Source: Hermatobates lingyangjiaoensis (taxonomy: Eukaryota; Arthropoda; Insecta; Hemiptera; Hermatobatidae). Taken from it: 64,000 bases of DNA. Positions within the stretch are counted from its first letter, which is position 1. Every line of letters starts with the position of its first letter. Position numbers and translations under genes: made by a program. Below, piece by piece: positions 35,761-47,084 of this stretch. The notes beneath the pieces are model-generated. The model made no database searches, was not told where the DNA came from, and was given only the letters and a program-made list of their open reading frames with translations. Location: NCBI GenBank assembly GCA_026182355.1, contig JAPFBL010001617.1:1302001-1366000 (forward strand), given 5' to 3'.

Positions 35761-36800
35761 CAAATAGTGAAATAAATGTTTAAGTACATGATTCTTTGAT
35801 GAGCATTTGTTTATTCTTATTAAATGCAATATATGGATAATTCTTTAAATACGTGATATAAACTTTAATTTGGTTGTACATTAATTCAAAGTTCTTGGTA
35901 CGTAAATGAAAAATATGAATTAAAAAGTTATATTTTTTCCAACTATTTGGAAAAAAAAAACAAACTTTAAAATTCGTTTAGCAAGAAAATATTATCTTTT
36001 AATTCTACGATCATTTTACGAACATTCCCTTTGGTTAACCACCCAACCTTCTTCTTGAATTGGTGAAATTATTCAACTAAGTTAACATTTTGAAATATTT
36101 ATAATTTGACTAATATTCTCGTCATATTACCAAAGCACTTAGTTATATTAGTTTTTAGCTACTAGTATTTTAACTACTGTTTAAACTACTAATTGTAGAA
36201 CTCCTATGATTAGTACTAGATTTAATAGAACACAATGCTCAGCCTAAAGAAATGAAAAAGTCATATATCTCAGGAATTGAATTGTGCAATATATTGAAGT
36301 TATTCTGGTCACAGATCAAAAAGCTACCATGAAAATAGAAAAATAAATCAGTGTCATACTATTAAATTGTATAAATCCCTTTCGCTGGACTCAATTTGCC
36401 TTTTTATGATACAAATTCTTGATGACTCGTTTGTCTTGTTTACTATGATGTAATTTGTCCAATTTCTGGATCAATTTAAAGAAGATTTATTTCAAAACTG
36501 TCAGATGTACATTAATCATTGTAATAAACTGTAGATAACTCCATAAACAAGAAATATATTTTACTACCTTATTTTCAAATGTAATTTTCTTCATGCTAGA
36601 TCAAAATTAAATATGATCACGAACGCCAATTACTTATGTATTTGTTTAAATTCTCCAGTTATAAATATAGGAACAATAAGTTAATAAGCCAAATATAATA
36701 ATTAATTAAATACATTAACAATTAAACAAAATACATTAAAAAGATAAATATAGTTATAATAAAATATAAAATAATAAATAAACAAATAGAACAAGAAAAA
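35761..36800. other. Gene-free AT-rich stretch
   Basis: No coding or repeat feature recognised. Confidence 0.5.
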
Positions 36801-37150
36801 TCTATATAAATGAAAGAAAAGAGTAGTCTGTACATTGGTTAGAACTAAATCAATTCGAGTTATCTATACTTTTCATACATTAGAGAAACCAAATCCACCC
36901 TTCGAGTTTGTCAGTTTGTTGGTTTATATGCAAAATTTTCTCACTAGTAAATTCAGCCACCATAAGACACCAAGCTGAAACTTTGACAGTATATTTGTGT
37001 ATGTCTAACTTAAAATCTAAATTTTTAATGGATTGGAAATTCAACGTAGAAGCGAAGTTATGGAATTTTAAGCTGTCTTTGGCTACTTCACAGGCAATTT
37101 TATTTTGAAAATACACAGGTGTTGAAAAGCAAGTAGGTATTGTTAGTTGA
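36801..37150 (+). mobile_element. Helitron 5' end fragment
   Basis: Starts A|TCTATATAAATGAAAG, followed by CTGTACATTGGTTAGAACT, CAAATCCACCC, GCCACCATAAGA, GTATATTTGTGTATGTCTAA and GAAATTCAACGTAGAAGCGA. The same order runs at 60755-61095 and on the minus strand at 54882-54361, where it begins with TCTTTATAAATAAAAT at an exact insertion site. It is therefore the 5' non-coding end of that Helitron family. The long minus-strand open frame over 36880-37221 is a by-product. Confidence 0.65.
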
Positions 37151-37214
37151 TTGATTTCAATTTTATTTGCATTTGCAGCTCCGAGTAAGAGATAATTGAC
37201 AAAGTGTTTTCCGA

Positions 37215-39152
37215 AGTTCAAGATCGGCCTTCAAGGAACTAGCAACTAAAAATAGTCTCTTCAGACTAGCAGTCAGAAATAAGAAAAACTCCTAAGAGTT
37301 GAATGTTGCTGCCTCTTACCACAACAATCTGCTGCAGCTGTACCACGAAAGATTTAGACACCAGAATAAACGTCATGACAGAGCTCTTCTCAAACGGGAA
37401 CTTGGTGTAGCCGTTCCCTTGGACAGTGAACTGAGTGAGGGTTGTATTTATGGGAAGGCGCACCGACTCAAATTTGGAAAAAGGATGGGAGCTTCTGAAC
37501 CTGAAAGTCTTCCACACACTGACATATGTGGACCTTTTCTACCTTCCAACACCGGTAAAAAATATTTTGTATTATTTAAAGACGATTTTACCAAGTTTCG
37601 TTTTGTTTACTTCGTTAAGCATAAATCAGAAGTGCCGGAAAAAATAAAACTAGTTTTAGCCACTATCAAAAATGCTGGTTATTGTGTCAAAGAGGTGCTC
37701 TCTGATAATAGTGGCGAGTTTGACAATAGATCCGTGAGGAACATACTTGAATCACAAGGCATACGACAACGTCTCACCATGCCATACACTCCAGAACAAC
37801 ACGGGAGTGTTGAAAGAGACAATCGCACTGTTGTGGAGGCAGGAAGAACTATAATGGACGCTCGTGAGGGCCTACCTCCATTTCTATGGGTGGAGCTTAT
37901 CAATGCAGCTGTATATGTCCTAAATTTAACAGAACCGTCAAGCAGTTCTAAATGCTCACCTTTTGAGCTATGGGAAGGGAGAAAGCCCAGTATAAAACAT
38001 CTGAAAATTATTGGTTCAACCTGTTACGCCCATGTACCCAAAGAAAATAGGAAGAAAATGAAACCTAAAGCCAAGAAGGGCATATGAATTTGCTATGAAA
38101 CTGATGGGTATCGAATCTGGTGTGCTAAAAGTAACAGTTTGATCAGATCAGAGATGTCATCTTCGAAGAAGTGCCCCTACAAGTCAAGGATTCGTTGCTG
38201 CTCAATGTCTCCAGCCCTGTGGAGGACTCTCCTGGTGATGCCAACGACTCTGAAGAATCAGAAACCCTGCCTCAAATGTATGACGATCAGGACTCTACTA
38301 ATTCTCAAGACATCGAAGATCAACCTACTTATTCTTTCAGGAATCGTGACCAACTTAAACTTCCTACTAAATATTCGGATTTTGTATTGAGCGTGAGTTC
38401 TCCACAAGAACCTACTGAGCCATTGTGTTATGAAGATGCCCTAAAATCTGATGAAGTGAGTAGATGGAAGGAGGCCATGGACATTGAAATGAGTGCCCTG
38501 AAAGAATAATACTTGGGACCTACAACTACTACCACCTGGTAGGTGAGCCATCCCATGTAAATGGGTCTACAAAATTAAACACAACTCTGATGGAACTGTG
38601 AAACGTTACAAAGCTCGGCTTGTCATTAAAGGTTTTTTGCAGAAGAAAGGCAGTGACTACGATCAAACATTCAGCCCTGTAGCCAAAGCCAGCACCATCA
38701 CTTAGTGTATATACTTAGTGTATCTGCTAAGGAGAAACTGACTCTAACCCAATTTGATGTGTCTACAGCCTTTCTCTATGGCAACCTCGATAAAGAGATC
38801 TACGTCTTACAACCTGAAGGTTATAGTGATGGAAGTGATCGGGTATGTCGCCTAAGAGAAGTCCCTACGGTCTGAAACAAGGTCTTCGCTGCTGCAACAA
38901 GAGGTTGGGTAGTTTTATGCTTAGTTTGGGTTTTAGGCAAAGTCAAGCTGATCCCTGCCTATTTATCATGAAGAAAGATGTTGACAAACTTTTAGTCACC
39001 TTATATGCTTTAAGGCTTGCCCAGAACCCTGAGTACCATAAGCAAACAAAACACATCAGCCAGCACACATCATTTCTTTGTCTGGGAGCCAGTGACTGAC
39101 GGGAAAATTGATGTGAAGAAAGTTTCTACAGAAGATCAACTTGCAGATCTCG
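37215..39152 (+). pseudogene. Ty1/copia retrotransposon pol remnant
   Basis: Collinear but broken copia polyprotein. GAG-pre-integrase zinc knuckle region (LYHERFRHQN ... GCIYGKAHRL; one expected Cys of the HHCC set is missing), then integrase core with catalytic D, D and E at residues 75 (HTDICGP), 136 (LSDNSGEF) and 172 (PEQHGSVER), counted from a TTG at 37299, giving the D-35-E spacing of this family. The frame is stopped at 38085 (TGA), shifts near 38140, then reads a linker and the RT fingers ([32 protein letters not shown] with the first RT Asp; SPYGLKQ). At about 39009 it jumps from DKLLVTLY straight to ALRLAQNPEYHK: the YVDD motif and much of RNase H are deleted. The RNase H end (DVKKVSTEDQLADL) is in yet another frame. 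No LTRs found. Confidence 0.92.
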
Positions 39153-39211
39153 CAATGACGGTAAATAAGTCCCAAGGTCAAACTCTGTCTACAGCAGGAA
39201 TTGAAGTCTAA
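39153..39211 (+). pseudogene. Helitron/Pif1 helicase motif fused in frame to copia
   Basis: Directly after the copia RNase H words QLADL the same frame continues AMTVNKSQGQTLSTAGIEV and stops. 'AMTxNKSQGQT' is a hallmark of Helitron/Pif1 helicase C-termini and is not copia. A Helitron 5' end lies 2.35 kb upstream in the same orientation (36801), so copia sequence may sit inside a Helitron. Only about 19 codons remain. Confidence 0.7.
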
Positions 39212-39687
39212 TTCAATCAATCTTATGATTAATGATTTCTGAGGAATTGTACAATTTGGTCGTCTTTACTGTCAAAACTGTCCCATTAAAACCCAAATCT
39301 TTTTTTTTTCACTTCCCCAGTTGGCAACAATACCTTCTCTTGTCCTCTACAAACCTCTTGCGTTTCCCGCATCTGCATTTATTGTTTGTACTGTTGCCGG
39401 TTTTTAAGTCATCTGGCTTCGACTAAGCTGAGGCTGCGTGTGAATTGTCACAGAGCTTTCGTTGGTCAACTTGCCTGTTCCAAAACAGAGATTTGGTTTT
39501 AATAACTGCTTCTGTGTCCAAGTCCTGAATCAGATCCTTGACCCAAGCAGACAAGTAACACTAAGAGCGTCAGAGAAAGCACTGATTTATCTTCCTGGAG
39601 CCAATTTTCCTCCTGGTCTTAATGTCTACCGTTAATTTTGTTTATTTATGTTTTACGTCTTGTTTTATTTTTTGATATCATAATTTA
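39212..39687. other. Gene-free, slightly GC-richer stretch
   Basis: No frame or Helitron 3' hairpin recognised. Composition is richer in C and G than the surroundings (39300-39630). Origin unknown. Confidence 0.4.
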
Positions 39688-39708
39688 ATATATATATATA
39701 TATATATA
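39688..39708. repeat. (TA)n microsatellite at PLE edge
   Basis: About ten TA units, followed immediately by a PLE end palindrome. Confidence 0.9.
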
Positions 39709-39834
39709 CAAAATAAAAGTTTATCAGGACTCAGATTATCAGGTTCAAATTAAACGCTCATTGTCACTTTGAACTTGAAGATCTGACCGAGTCTTAGTAA
39801 ACTTTTATTTTGTTTCTACTTCACGGTCGATACT
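39709..39834. repeat. PLE end palindrome, short
   Basis: CAAAATAAAAGTTTATCAGG... is mirrored by ...AGTAAACTTTTATTTTG, giving inverted arms of about 50 bp. The same end sequence occurs at 57990-58032 next to another (TA)n. Confidence 0.7.
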
Positions 39835-39853
39835 TATATATATATATATATAA
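39835..39853. repeat. (TA)n microsatellite at palindrome edge
   Basis: Nine TA units between two PLE palindromes. Confidence 0.9.
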
Positions 39854-39909
39854 AGATTTCACATAAACACGTGAAATAACAATCAATGATCAAACCACAA
39901 TAAGAAAAT

Positions 39910-39970
39910 GGGAAAGCAAGACTAAGATCTTTCAACCGTAACAAGCGGTCTTCGTCAGAGTCAGAAACCC
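39910..39970 (-). ncRNA. Hammerhead-like ribozyme motif (AGAUCU type), left
   Basis: Minus strand: outer GGG/CCC, inner stem I GACU/AGUC, CUGACGA (39958-39952), extra A, stem II GACCG-CUUGUUA-CGGUU, GAAA (39933-39930), self-complementary AGAUCU, predicted cut before AGUC. Core intact. Confidence 0.72.
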
Positions 39971-39984
39971 TCAAAAAAAGCAGT

Positions 39985-40047
39985 TGGGTTTTTGACTCTG
40001 ACGAAGACCGCTTGTTACGGTTGAAAGATCTTAGTCTTACTTTCCCA
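39985..40047 (+). ncRNA. Hammerhead-like ribozyme motif (AGAUCU type), right
   Basis: UGGG 39985-39988 with CCCA 40044-40047, inner stem GACU 39994-39997 with AGUC 40033-40036, CUGACGA 39998-40004, extra A, stem II GACCG/CGGUU around CUUGUUA, GAAA 40023-40026, self-complementary AGAUCU 40026-40031, U40032 as cleavage-site base. Core intact. Confidence 0.74.
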
Positions 40048-40068
40048 TTTTCTTATTGTGGTTTGATC

Positions 40069-40071
<3 letters not shown>

Positions 40072-40109
<38 letters not shown>

Positions 40110-40146
40110 TAATAATAAGTAATAAGTAATAATATATATATATATA
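40072..40146. repeat. (TA)n tracts with TAATAAG interruption
   Basis: TA runs at 40072-40107 and 40132-40146 separated by AAGTAATAATAAGTAATAAG. They close the right side of the PLE palindrome. Confidence 0.9.
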
Positions 40147-43130
40147 AGTTAACTTGGCAATTCAAGTGGTTAAAACAAGGGCCCAACGCTGTCGTTAAGC
40201 CCACTTTCCCATGGGAACCCAAGAGTCAGCAATGCTAAGTCACCTAATAAACTCCATAAGTAGGCGTTTGGCCCCACCATCTTCAAAGATCATTTTGAGA
40301 AGCCACTGGAGATGCTACCAATCGTTAGTCTATCCTTGGACCTTTAACCATTCACCACGACTCTCTACCTCTGAAGCCAACCTTCTTTCCAGTTCTCAAA
40401 GTTGACGGTCATGACTGGATTTTCAAGTAGATCATCCTGTCTGGTTTGGGCAAATCTCCATTTATATAAATACAGATTGATGTAACTTTGGCTCTCTCCA
40501 TTCACTGTTATAAATTCTCTCAGACTTCCTCGTGTTAATATTTTGTTACACAGTATAATTTATTTTTGTTATCTTAAGTCTATAACTAAATTTTGTTTTT
40601 TTAAAAACAGCCTTCCGCTCGACCCAAAGATAACTGACATATATATAGTTACACATTTTTTTCTACATGTATTTTTTCACGTTATTATTTTTTTATTATT
40701 TGTTGTTTATTTTAATTTTTCCATAGTGCTAATTTGTTTCTGCTTTTTTTGATTTTTACGTATTATTTTCATTTAGGAAATTTGCATCTTGCATAATTTT
40801 TTCAATTTTTTGAAGTCTCTTCTCGTCTCTCCGTAAAACTGAATGAAGCACAGCCTATGTTATTGATTGACATGTTTCAAGTGATACTTTACTCGTCATT
40901 TGTACATGAAAGATAAGTGTGTTTGAGATCCTTAGTATTATTGAGTAGAGTATATAGTATTGAGATCCTTAGTTCAATCACTTCAATCGTGGTGATTGAA
41001 GGTTTAATTGTTTTTTCTGTGTGTCAAATAAGCATAGTTTGAGAGATTAGGGTAGGGTGGTTGGAAACCACTTTAAGACCCTGCTTGTAATAGAAGTTTT
41101 AAAATATATTTCTGACTTGTATATATATTGTATATAATTGTAAATATACTTTCTTTCTTGTATTATTATTGCTTGTACAATTGTAGAATAAAATGGTTCC
41201 TTTCCTTACAAAGATGTCGACTCCATTGGGAATCATCTCTCTTGCTAGTATACATTTATGGATTGATTCTTGCCAATTTATCTGATTTTTATGAGCATTT
41301 TATCGTTTCCTCTTTTATTCCGAGTGCAGCACTCACTGCATATCTTGGTTGCCGACCTGTATAGACTGAATATCAACCATCAACATCAGGGTGAATTAAG
41401 GCTGGTTTAAAATTTATAGGAATTATTTTAAATTTGGTAGCTATGACTTTCTGTGTTCTTTTCTTTGTGTTAAAAGTGTTGACTGTTCAATCAGACCATC
41501 TATTTTGGAATTATTGATGGTTTTATTATTTTTTTTATAATAAAAAAATACACAATACATGTGTATATGTGAGATAGTAAGGATCAAGGCTAACACACTA
41601 TTTCCCCCATTGGTGAGGAAGTGTCATTATTTGGCAGAGTGTTGGGTCTCTTCTTATACCTGCTTAAGAGATGACCTCTTCGTAATTAGCGTCAATACTC
41701 CAACTGTACTGCCAATTTCGTACTTAGTTTCTTGTAAAATAATTACTTCCATTATTTGTTTACAATAGGGTCTCGTTCTTGAAAGATAAATATTGTTTCA
41801 TTAATCAACATTTTCTTTGTCAATTGAGACTTATTAACCTGTTTGAATGACTTTTTTCTGTACTCCTCCTACAAGATGAGTTGAAAGAATTCGGTATAAG
41901 AAAGTGGAACATGAATTTTTAGGAACCACTCAGTTGCAGATATGTCGTGTTTATGGGCGCAACAGACGAACAGAAAGCACAACAAAAACATATTCTGTAA
42001 TATCCTTTCAGGAAGTACTATAGCCTTCATTAAATGGATTCTCTTGTATAGTGTGTGAATAGTAACTGTCATTGAAGTTTAAAATTTTCTAAATAATTTT
42101 TTAAGTCTCATTGTTGATCACAACTTGTTTAGTTTAAAAATATTTTGATGGAATAGATCACAGAATAGTGCTTTCTTGTATGTCCTCCAAATAAAGGGTC
42201 TGAGTGTAGCAAAATTATACTGCTCCCATTTAGGTAACATGAAGTATTGGTAAGTTTTATATCCATAGATGTTTTCAGTTTCTCAGTATACACATTAAAA
42301 ATTCTGATTTTTCATGGAATTTTCTACAATATCTGACACAAGAAATCGTTTCAAGGGCAGTTTTAGTGGTCATAAGTTCAGTTAAATACTTTTCTACAAC
42401 AAATCTTTCATCTAAAAAACTCCAAGAAAAAAACTTTATTGTGGTCTGTTCTCAATTCTACTATAAATGAACACAATCTCAAGCCCGTTAATAACAGTTA
42501 GTTTTCGTCTCTTTTGATTTGATTATCGCGTAAACCTATAATCAAACTCATAGATAATCAATTTAATGTAGGAATATTAATTTTATCAGTTCTCACGAAA
42601 CTGTGATTACTGTTCTAGAAACAATGACATGTTATTATTATTGTTAAACTAAAGGACTGAGTCTTACCATAACCGTACAGCCCGCCGCCGTATCTGTCCT
42701 ATTGCCCTTCTCTTTGAGGTTTCTAATATCAATAATTAATAATTATTAATACATAATTATAATGTGAGTAATATAATCATTCGTTCCAGTATTTTGGTTG
42801 ATAGCCGATTTGAACGAAAACATAAACCTATTTGACTATAAGAAATAATACATAATGGGAAATGGAATAATCCGTTTGGTCATATATAGATATATATATA
42901 TATATATATATGTTATTTTTTTAAATATTGTAGGTTTCTCCATATAAAAACGTGTATATAAACCACTAAGAGTACATTATTAAGTCTAAAGTGTAGTAAA
43001 GCTGGTATGGATGACTATTTGATTCAAAAATTATATTCGAATTCTAGGGGCATAATTTTCTCGACATCTCCGTTCGCACTCTGATTTGTTTGAGTTCAAA
43101 GTCGTTCAAACACCGGGGTACCACTATATG
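40147..43130. other. Gene-free stretch
   Basis: No gene or transposon recognised in 3 kb. 40160-40400 is GC-richer with no long frame. (TA)n at 42890-42911. Open frames here (for example 41128-41364, 41559-41768) have no recognisable motifs. Confidence 0.45.
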
Positions 43131-43138
43131 TTATAGAT
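43131..43138. repeat. hAT target site duplication, left
   Basis: TTATAGAT, matching ATATAGAT at 45122-45129 in seven of eight positions. Confidence 0.8.
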
Positions 43139-45121
43139 CAAGGCTTCTTAAACTTTTTTCATTCGCGACCCCATTTATGATTCCTGGTGTGAGTTTCCTG
43201 GTGGCCCCATATAAATATAAAAGAAAGATAAATAAATATTTTTTGATGATTTATTTATTAAATAACAATATACATATACATATGTCGTTGAGTGGTAAGT
43301 ATTAAATTAAAATTAACGGAAAAAATTAATGAGATGGATGTGCCTGTTTTTTATTGCATAACAAATTAAATCTTGGTGGAATGTTTGACACTGCAGGACG
43401 TAAGACCTCTTCAACATTTTTTAGCGATGAACGATATTGGGATTTAATATGGGTTAAAGCTGAGAAAGTACCTTCACATAAATATGTAGTGTTGAATGGC
43501 AGAAGAACATTTAACGCCATATCAGCGATTTTAGAAAATTCAGTTCTAGTTCCGATCCAGAATTCAGTCAAGGGCTTTTTTGGAAATTGTAGTTTTAAGT
43601 TTGAGTCACTCGAAAGCTTAGCAAATTCCTCTTGAGCTTTAAGTGGCAGGTGATCAATCTCACTTGATCCAAGCTACCTTTTTGAAATCAATATTTAATA
43701 TAAAATATGTACGGAACTGAGTTTCAAGTGCTTCTAAGTGATATACAATAATTTTTGCAATAAAAGTTTTGCAATGATTTTTCTCGATTATAAAATTGTC
43801 GACACTGGAAAACATTTCGAACGAATTTTTTTCTACCCTACTTTTCCAAATGTTGATCTTTTTAATAAAACTTTCAATTTTATCATTCTAAGTAAATATA
43901 TATTATTTACTATATATATATATTATATAATATAATATATATTATTATCAATTTTTTCCTTGAACAGACAAGTTGAGATCGTTTAATTTCGCAAAGATAT
44001 CTGACAAATAACACAGCTTGGATAGCCTCACAACTTAATAGAGGTGGTTAGAGGTGGTTAGTGTCAGACTATTCGAGACAGTGTCGTTCGACAATGGATT
44101 TTTTTCGAATATCATCACCATATTTACTTCCGTGTAGTATTTCTACTATTTTAATAGCAGCAGGTAATACAAGATCTTCTCCAATGGTGAACGGCTTTTT
44201 ATTTTTAGCAATACAGTACGAGTATGAAACTCCATATGATGCTAGTAAATATTTTTCATTAACGGCCATAAATCTTTCAAAGGTTTTTTTCTTTATTTAA
44301 AGATTTATACAGTCTTTCAAAATATTCCTTTGGTTTATTGACATACGAAAGATGCTTCGATTCAAGATTTCTTTTTAATTTTGATGGTTTCATACTTTCT
44401 GAAGCCAATAATTTATTGCAGATCAAACAAAGAGGTTGTTCATTACCCTCTTAATTTTGAAATGTAACGCCAAATTGAAGAAAAGACTCATAATATTTTC
44501 TTTCTCGCACATTAGATACCTGTATATCAATACTTTGTCCTGTCTGAGGAGAGTTTGTAGCATTTTCATATGCCTCATTACCATTCTTATTTAAGTTCAG
44601 TCATTTATCCATGGCCAAAAATTATTTTGATCCTAAAATCCAATAAATATACAAAAATAATATTTCCAGAGTTCAACACCAACACATATAATAATTGATT
44701 AATTACCGAGTAAATAAAAAAAACTAAAATCTCGTTACGGTAGAACACTGACAATTGACTGCACTAGAAGAGCGTCAATACTACACTAGTTCACATTAGT
44801 CAGTGTTATTGAATTATTGACTCGCTGCACGATAGCGCGCGAGTATTGCAATATTTGTTTGCTTGCAATCAAATTTCAAATTTTAAAAGGTTACTATGTT
44901 CGTCTTCATAGTGAACTAAACGCAAAAAAACACATTTCCCATGAAGATTAACATAGTTAATATCGAAATCATGGGTTACAATGCAAATTCAAATATTTTT
45001 TTGTCAGCCATGTTGTACAATTTTTTTTATATGAAGTGTTACTCCTTTGGTGTGACTGCACAAATACACATCTAGATGTTATAAAATCGTGGGGTCGCGA
45101 CCCATAGTTCAAGAAGGCCTG
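43139..45121 (-). mobile_element. hAT transposon, internally deleted copy
   Basis: Ends carry terminal inverted repeats: left CAAGGCTTCTTAAACTT... GCGACCCC, right (read inward on the minus strand) CAGGCCTTCTTGAACTATGG, then GTCGCGACCCC. An 8-bp near-identical target duplication flanks it, the length diagnostic of hAT elements. The 1.98 kb interior holds a minus-strand transposase that has lost its central catalytic part, so it can only have moved with help from a complete relative. Confidence 0.88.
43326..44540 (-). pseudogene. hAT transposase remnant (ZBED5/FAM200-like type)
   Basis: Minus-strand order: a BED-type zinc finger piece near 44520-44330 (PLCLICNKLLASESMKPSKL, then KRNLESKH, with Asn in place of the first His of the finger), a stop upstream of it, then YSYCIAKNKKPFTIGEDLVL with PAAIKIVEIL (44230-44110), and, after an abrupt jump near 44060, LCYLSDIF-like words and the dimerisation domain (43571-43326: LLPFNTTYLCEGTFSALTHI, then NIPPRFNLLCNKKQAH). 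The DDE-containing middle is missing, so the protein cannot be catalytic. The order and wording match hAT transposases related to vertebrate ZBED5/FAM200 proteins. Confidence 0.85.
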
Positions 45122-45129
45122 ATATAGAT
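45122..45129. repeat. hAT target site duplication, right
   Basis: ATATAGAT, partner of 43131-43138. Confidence 0.8.
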
Positions 45130-46196
45130 CAAAAAAATGTTGGCATCGTTTTTCATAAAATCTCTTTATTTTTCAATACTCTACTCTTGATAAAAATATC
45201 AAATTACAATTGTGTGATTATATTTGCTCTAATATCTATTTATAGAACGTTCCAATTGATAATTTTACAATATACATTAATGAAATTAATGTTTATAGTT
45301 CTCCACAAAACTAAAATAAATGCCTTCTCAAAGAAGATTAAGTTATGAAAAGTGTAAATCTGTTGCCATCATCAACCTTATTTCTAGCTGTGACTTATAA
45401 TAAATCATTAGACAATTGTTATAAAAAAATAACAAAATATTTGACTTCAAGACAGGAGTTTATCTCGTTGGTTTGAATAGCAAAATAATAACCTCATGTC
45501 TATTATATTGAACAATATAATAAAAATGATTGTTGAAATTAACTGAAAATGCAATGAAGAATGCTTTACTAGTGAATGATTATTGCAACAATTTCTTATA
45601 CCTGCTTAGATGTTTGCAAAATGTTGACTTAGCAAGACTAAATTAATGGAAGTAAGGTAATGCTTGTTAGCTAGGAATCTTATGAAGCAAGCACGAAAAA
45701 GGCGAATTATTAAATAAAACGTATCAAGCTGAAGACTGAGCAAAATAAACAATGTGAGAGAGAGTTGGGAAAGATATTAAATTCTCTAAAAAGCATCCAA
45801 ATAACAGAAATCAAACAGTGTCTTCTATATAGCAATATCATAAAAAAAAAAACCAGACATTTTTGCTTCTTTGACAATTTTTTTTATTTGATTGTTAGAT
45901 TTACTGATTTTTTTGGTGGCAAATGATGAATTCTTAACTGAAAATGAAACTTAATAACCAGAATACCCCTGAAACCTAATTTAATGGAATATAAATGAGC
46001 TGATAAATAATTTCAGTTCAAGTATAACTATAACTCTATTAAGTTATCCACAAACTGTATTATGAAACATAATTTATAAATAACTGATTAATATGTTTAT
46101 TATATATTCCGCGATGTAATTATAGTTTGCAAAATCACACGATTTAGTTAGATATAAACTGTCTTTTTTTCTTAACTAGAGACTAATGAACAGTGA
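45130..46196. other. Gene-free AT-rich stretch
   Basis: No feature recognised. Confidence 0.5.
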
Positions 46197-46440
46197 AAAA
46201 ATCTGGAGTGGCCTACACTCAACTTTATTATAAGTAAACTTAATATCAAACTTCTTGGGTATATAGTATATAATGTTCCATTTAGGCAACACATAATTTT
46301 CTAATTTTGAAAAAAAATATCCTAACTCATCCTTTGCATAAAGTTCTATTTTTAAGTACAGTTTCAATTTTCTCCGTTAAACGGTTTGGCCTGTATCACT
46401 CTCACAAGATTTCAGATTGAATTATAATTCCAAATTCCAC
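46197..46440 (-). repeat. Rpt-A partial copy, inverted
   Basis: Right end of Rpt-A in inverse orientation (AAAAATCTGGAGTGGCCTAC, then ACTCAACTTTATTATAAGTA), jumping after about 110 bp to an inner part (CATAAAGTTCTATTTTTA ... TCACAAGATTTCAG). Internally deleted. Confidence 0.65.
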
Positions 46441-46968
46441 CCATCCTTGACGACAATATACCTGGAAATGTATTCCCAACTACAATTTTTGAAAGTTTTA
46501 ATGTTTATTTTCGAATTTTAAATAAAAGTTTAGCAGGTAGTATTGAAGTTTTGATTTTCTAGGTGAAATTAAGATGCATAGTCATTCTGTAAACCTGGTG
46601 CATCCCATCATGCAAGATGAATGTCGAAAGATATAAACGCTTTGAAAATTTGAGTAATGCAAATACGGAGTACAAATTAAAAATTACAGAAGAAAGAAAA
46701 TTACGAGATATTTTCATTTCTATCATAACTATTTATGTCAAATAAATAAATAAATTGGGTATCAGGCACCCAATGCCCAGGCAGCGCCCATTAATGCTTT
46801 ATCATTCCTTAAATAGCTGGAAGCTTATAAATTAATGAACTGTTTGTCAGCCCATGTCACCTTAAAATTTTTTTAATCATTTGTGGCACTTTAGTTCTGA
46901 ATTAGTAATGCTTTCACTTTTGATCAAAACGTTACATTGGAGGTAAAATCGAAAATAATTAAGAAGTT
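46441..46968. other. Gene-free stretch
   Basis: AT-rich, no feature recognised. Confidence 0.45.
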
Positions 46969-46990
46969 ATATATATATATATATATATAT
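46969..46990. repeat. (TA)n microsatellite at PLE edge
   Basis: About 11 TA units, directly beside the PLE end with the hammerhead-like motif at 47023-47062. Confidence 0.95.
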
Positions 46991-47022
46991 TCAGATAACT
47001 CATCACAAATGAATGAAGATAG

Positions 47023-47062
47023 TCGCTCTGAGGCCTTTCGTTTTCACGTCGTCAGAGAACAA
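47023..47062 (-). ncRNA. Hammerhead-like ribozyme motif (AGGCCU type)
   Basis: Minus strand, 40 nt: stem I UUGUUCU (47062-47056) pairs with AGAGCGA (47029-47023) over 7 bp including two G-U pairs. CUGACGA (47055-47049), extra C, stem II GU-GAAA-AC, GAAA (47039-47036), self-complementary AGGCCU (47036-47031), C47030 as cleavage-site base. All conserved core bases present; the compact stem III is what dimeric hammerheads use. It lies just after the 3' end of the PLE endonuclease remnant. Confidence 0.75.
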
Positions 47063-47084
47063 GTGAATACAAGTTGTAGGCAGG

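Larger units (their letters stand above)
39870..40071. repeat. PLE end palindrome with two hammerhead-like motifs
   Basis: Left part from TTTCACATAAACACGTGAAA through CAAACCACAATAAGAAAATG to the left motif; right part mirrors it from 39985 to GGTTTGATCA near 40069. Flanked on both sides by (TA)n tracts. Confidence 0.85.

Noticed and set aside
36880..37221. 113-codon minus-strand open frame
   Set aside because: It lies antisense over the Helitron 5' non-coding end. The homologous stretches at 60755-61095 and 54361-54882 do not keep the frame open.
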